From Pseudomonadota bacterium (GTDB taxonomy: Bacteria; Bdellovibrionota; Bdellovibrionia; Bdellovibrionales; JAEYZS01): 6,264 nucleotides of DNA. The DNA is taken from NCBI GenBank assembly GCA_023427925.1, contig JAEYZS010000227.1, forward strand, positions 1 through 6,264. The letters run 5' to 3'. Positions 5,004-6,264 of this stretch are shown here, one piece after another; the stretch's first letter is position 1, and each line of letters begins with the position of its first letter. Below the pieces are notes generated by a model, which worked only from the letters and a program-made list of their open reading frames with translations, had not been told where the DNA came from and made no database searches. A program made the position numbers and the translations under genes.

Positions 5004-5015
5004 ATGAAGGATACT
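4987..5015 (+). promoter_or_regulatory. Candidate internal promoter before the ppiC gene
   Basis: TTGCAC (4987-4992) and GATACT (5010-5015) have an exact 17-bp spacer at the end of the acyltransferase gene. Initiation near 5022 would give a leader of about 22 bases containing the strong GGAGGA site. Each box matches its consensus only moderately. Confidence 0.3.
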
Positions 5016-5034
5016 TTTTCAGTATTCATTTTTT
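5009..5034 (+). terminator. Weak intrinsic-terminator-like hairpin
   Basis: GGATACT (5009-5015), a TTTTC loop and AGTATTC (5021-5027) can pair over 7 bp with one G-U, followed after one base by six Ts (5029-5034). It sits directly between the acyltransferase stop and the next Shine-Dalgarno. The stem is AT-rich and short, so it would at most attenuate read-through. Confidence 0.35.
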
Positions 5035-5040
5035 GGAGGA
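5035..5040 (+). promoter_or_regulatory. Strong ribosome binding site of the ppiC gene
   Basis: GGAGGA lies three bases before ATG 5044. It is the strongest Shine-Dalgarno in the window although closely spaced, and it abuts the T tract of the preceding hairpin. Confidence 0.55.
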
Positions 5041-5043
5041 TTT

Positions 5044-5871
5044 ATGTCTTTTTTCAATAAATTAGCTGTTGTTGTAAGTTCCATTCTCGTTCTGACTTTG
5101 GCCCTCACAACGTTTGCTCAAAACGACGATGTGGTTGCAGTTATCGGTAACAAAAAAATCACCAAAAAAGCATTCAACGACAAATACAAAGAAATGTCCG
5201 CAAAGGCCTTTAATCCTCCACCAAAAGATTTGTTTTTAGAAGATCTTGTTCGCTATGAAGTTGGTGTGATGGAAGCTGAAAAAAGAAACCTCGCAAACGA
5301 TCCAATCGTTCAAGAGCGTATTCGCCAAGTCATGTACGTCGACCTTGTTGAAAAAGAAATTGGTAAAAAAGCGGATGCAATTAAGGTCAGTGAGCGAGAG
5401 CTACAAAACTATTACGCTAAGAATCCTGAGATCAGATCGAGCCACATTCTCATTGAATTAAAGGAGCGCGCAACACGTGCAGAAAAAGAAACTGCGAAAA
5501 AAAGAGCCAATGAAATCTACGCGGAAGTAAAAAAGAGCAAGAAGCCATTTGAACAATTAGTTAACCTCTATAGTGATGACGTGGTTTCAAAGAAAAATGG
5601 TGGCGATATTGGGTGGCACACATCTACGACTTTGCTCCCCGAATATTACAATGCTGCTATCAAGCTTGGTACGAACCAACTTTCTGGTGTAGTTGAGACT
5701 AAGTTTGGTTACCACATCATTAAGCTCACGGGTAAAAAGGCATATAAAGATGCTGATAAAGTTCGATTGAATGCAGCCGTAAGAGAACAAAAGAAGCGCG
5801 TTCTCTTTGATGAATTTTTTGGAAAGTTAAAATCCAAATATAATGTGAAAACTTTCACGCAAAAGTTGTAA
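5044..5871 (+). CDS. Secreted PpiC-type (parvulin) peptidyl-prolyl cis-trans isomerase
   Basis: A periplasmic foldase of 275 residues. Residues 1-25 are a classic signal peptide: Lys6, a hydrophobic core at 8-22 and T-F-A before Gln26, with no lipobox cysteine. It should therefore be a soluble periplasmic protein. Residues 28-125 form a SurA/PrsA-like helical chaperone domain (VVAVIGNKKITKKAFNDKY, then a long helix to about 108). Residues 131-228 are the parvulin domain: SSHILIELK (132-140), FEQLVNLYSDDVVSKKNGGDIGW (169-191) and ETKFGYHIIKL (218-228). The fold motifs are complete. A basic C-terminal helix follows (240-265). It precedes a second SurA-like gene by 28 bp, so the pair probably assists outer-membrane protein folding. 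A candidate promoter and weak terminator just upstream hint at expression partly separate from etfBA. The family is certain; it is not clearly orthologous to surA itself. Confidence 0.92.
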   Translation: MSFFNKLAVVVSSILVLTLALTTFAQNDDVVAVIGNKKITKKAFNDKYKEMSAKAFNPPPKDLFLEDLVRYEVGVMEAEKRNLANDPIVQERIRQVMYVDLVEKEIGKKADAIKVSERELQNYYAKNPEIRSSHILIELKERATRAEKETAKKRANEIYAEVKKSKKPFEQLVNLYSDDVVSKKNGGDIGWHTSTTLLPEYYNAAIKLGTNQLSGVVETKFGYHIIKLTGKKAYKDADKVRLNAAVREQKKRVLFDEFFGKLKSKYNVKTFTQKL

Positions 5872-5882
5872 TTCTTAAGCAA

Positions 5883-5894
5883 CTAAAGCTTTAG
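5883..5894. repeat. 12-bp perfect palindrome over the ribosome binding site of the last gene
   Basis: CTAAAGCTTTAG is self-complementary and its end overlaps the AGG Shine-Dalgarno (5893-5895) of the following gene. It is too short and loopless to make a stable RNA hairpin, so it is possibly a DNA-binding site or chance. Confidence 0.25.
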
Positions 5895-5899
5895 GTAAA

Positions 5900-6264
5900 A
5901 TGAAAAAACAAAAGTATTTTGTCATTCTATTTTGGGGAGGGATATTGGCCCTTCTCTTTGTAGGTCTCACTCTATACTTTGACCTTCACAAGCGAAATGC
6001 TGTTGCAGACACGGTTTTGGTTCAGGTCAATGATGATACTCTCAACGCACGCGAATTCTCTGAAAAACTTGCCGCAAGTCTAGAAGGGTACGACACGATT
6101 ATGGCAAAGGACACTTATGTTGTAGACTTTGCTAAGAATAAAATCGTCGAGGATTTCTTGCATAACTCACTTATCAAAAATTGGGCCCTAAGAAATTCCA
6201 TTTCTGTTTCAAATGAAGAAGTTGATTCTGAAATTCAAAAAATTCGTTCCAACTATCCTGACGA
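5900..6264 (+). CDS. SurA/PpiC-like membrane-anchored folding factor, N-terminal part (cut by right window edge)
   Basis: Translation from ATG 5900 is open for 121 codons to the window end. It begins MKKQKYFVILFWGGILALL; a strongly hydrophobic segment spans about 7-26 and is followed by Asp, His, Lys and Arg. With no clear signal-peptidase site or lipobox cysteine, I expect an uncleaved anchor holding the rest in the periplasm. Residues 37-121 (DTVLVQVNDDTLNAREFSEKL, then IVEDFLHNSLIKNWALRN and ISVSNEEVDSEIQKI) follow the SurA N-terminal chaperone pattern: a strand with V-N-D-x-x-L, a helix bundle, then V-S-x-E-E-V. A parvulin domain is expected beyond the edge but is not seen. The ribosome binding site is a modest AGG (5893-5895). 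It lies 28 bp after the ppiC gene in the same direction, so it is probably co-transcribed as a pair of related factors. Confidence 0.75.
   Translation, partial: MKKQKYFVILFWGGILALLFVGLTLYFDLHKRNAVADTVLVQVNDDTLNAREFSEKLAASLEGYDTIMAKDTYVVDFAKNKIVEDFLHNSLIKNWALRNSISVSNEEVDSEIQKIRSNYPD

Noticed and set aside
1..6264. Mobile element, CRISPR array, defence system, tRNA or rRNA
   Set aside because: No transposase, integrase, spaced repeats, nuclease or toxin motifs or RNA-gene signatures were found; base and codon style are uniform across the genes.

Overview
The window is an AT-rich stretch of ordinary chromosome from a Gram-negative bacterium. Two exported parvulin/SurA-type folding factors and a lysophospholipid/lipid A-type acyltransferase of the DUF374 family imply an outer membrane. 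The gene mix and protein style (tandem FHA protein, small lineage-specific proteins, classical ETF) remind me most of Bdellovibrionota or related former deltaproteobacteria. That placement is an impression, not something a single marker here proves. There is no sign of a phage, insertion sequence, CRISPR array, tRNA or rRNA.

Layout. Positions 1-152 (minus strand) hold the first 50 codons of rpsF, ribosomal protein bS6, which leaves the window to the left. A 225-bp divergent intergenic region follows, with outward-facing promoter-like boxes and a perfect 13-bp-arm hairpin between them. At 378-1935 (plus) a two-gene unit encodes a protein with one canonical and one degenerate FHA domain, overlapping by 14 bp an alpha/beta-hydrolase with a complete Ser-Asp-His triad. 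Convergent to it, at 1961-2263 (minus), is a small unrecognised protein whose C-terminus carries QLELNL, a match to the hexapeptide sliding-clamp-binding consensus. A 314-bp intergenic region (2264-2577) holds a TTGAC-type promoter area, an 18-bp palindrome, and one perfect plus one near-perfect DnaA box 21 bp apart.

From 2578 to the right edge all genes run on the plus strand with short gaps: etfB, etfA, a DUF374 acyltransferase starting at TTG, a secreted PpiC-type peptidyl-prolyl isomerase, and a partial membrane-anchored SurA-like protein cut by the window end. EtfBA should take electrons from acyl-CoA dehydrogenases to the quinone pool. The acyltransferase and the two periplasmic folding factors fit envelope lipid and outer-membrane protein assembly. 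A candidate internal promoter and weak terminator-like hairpin before the ppiC gene suggest the folding factors may be transcribed partly on their own.

I do not see a convincing undescribed multi-gene system. The points most worth following are in the intergenic regions (DnaA boxes beside a gene for a putative clamp-binding protein, the orphan hairpin, and an 11-mer shared by both intergenic regions), plus the FHA-hydrolase pair.
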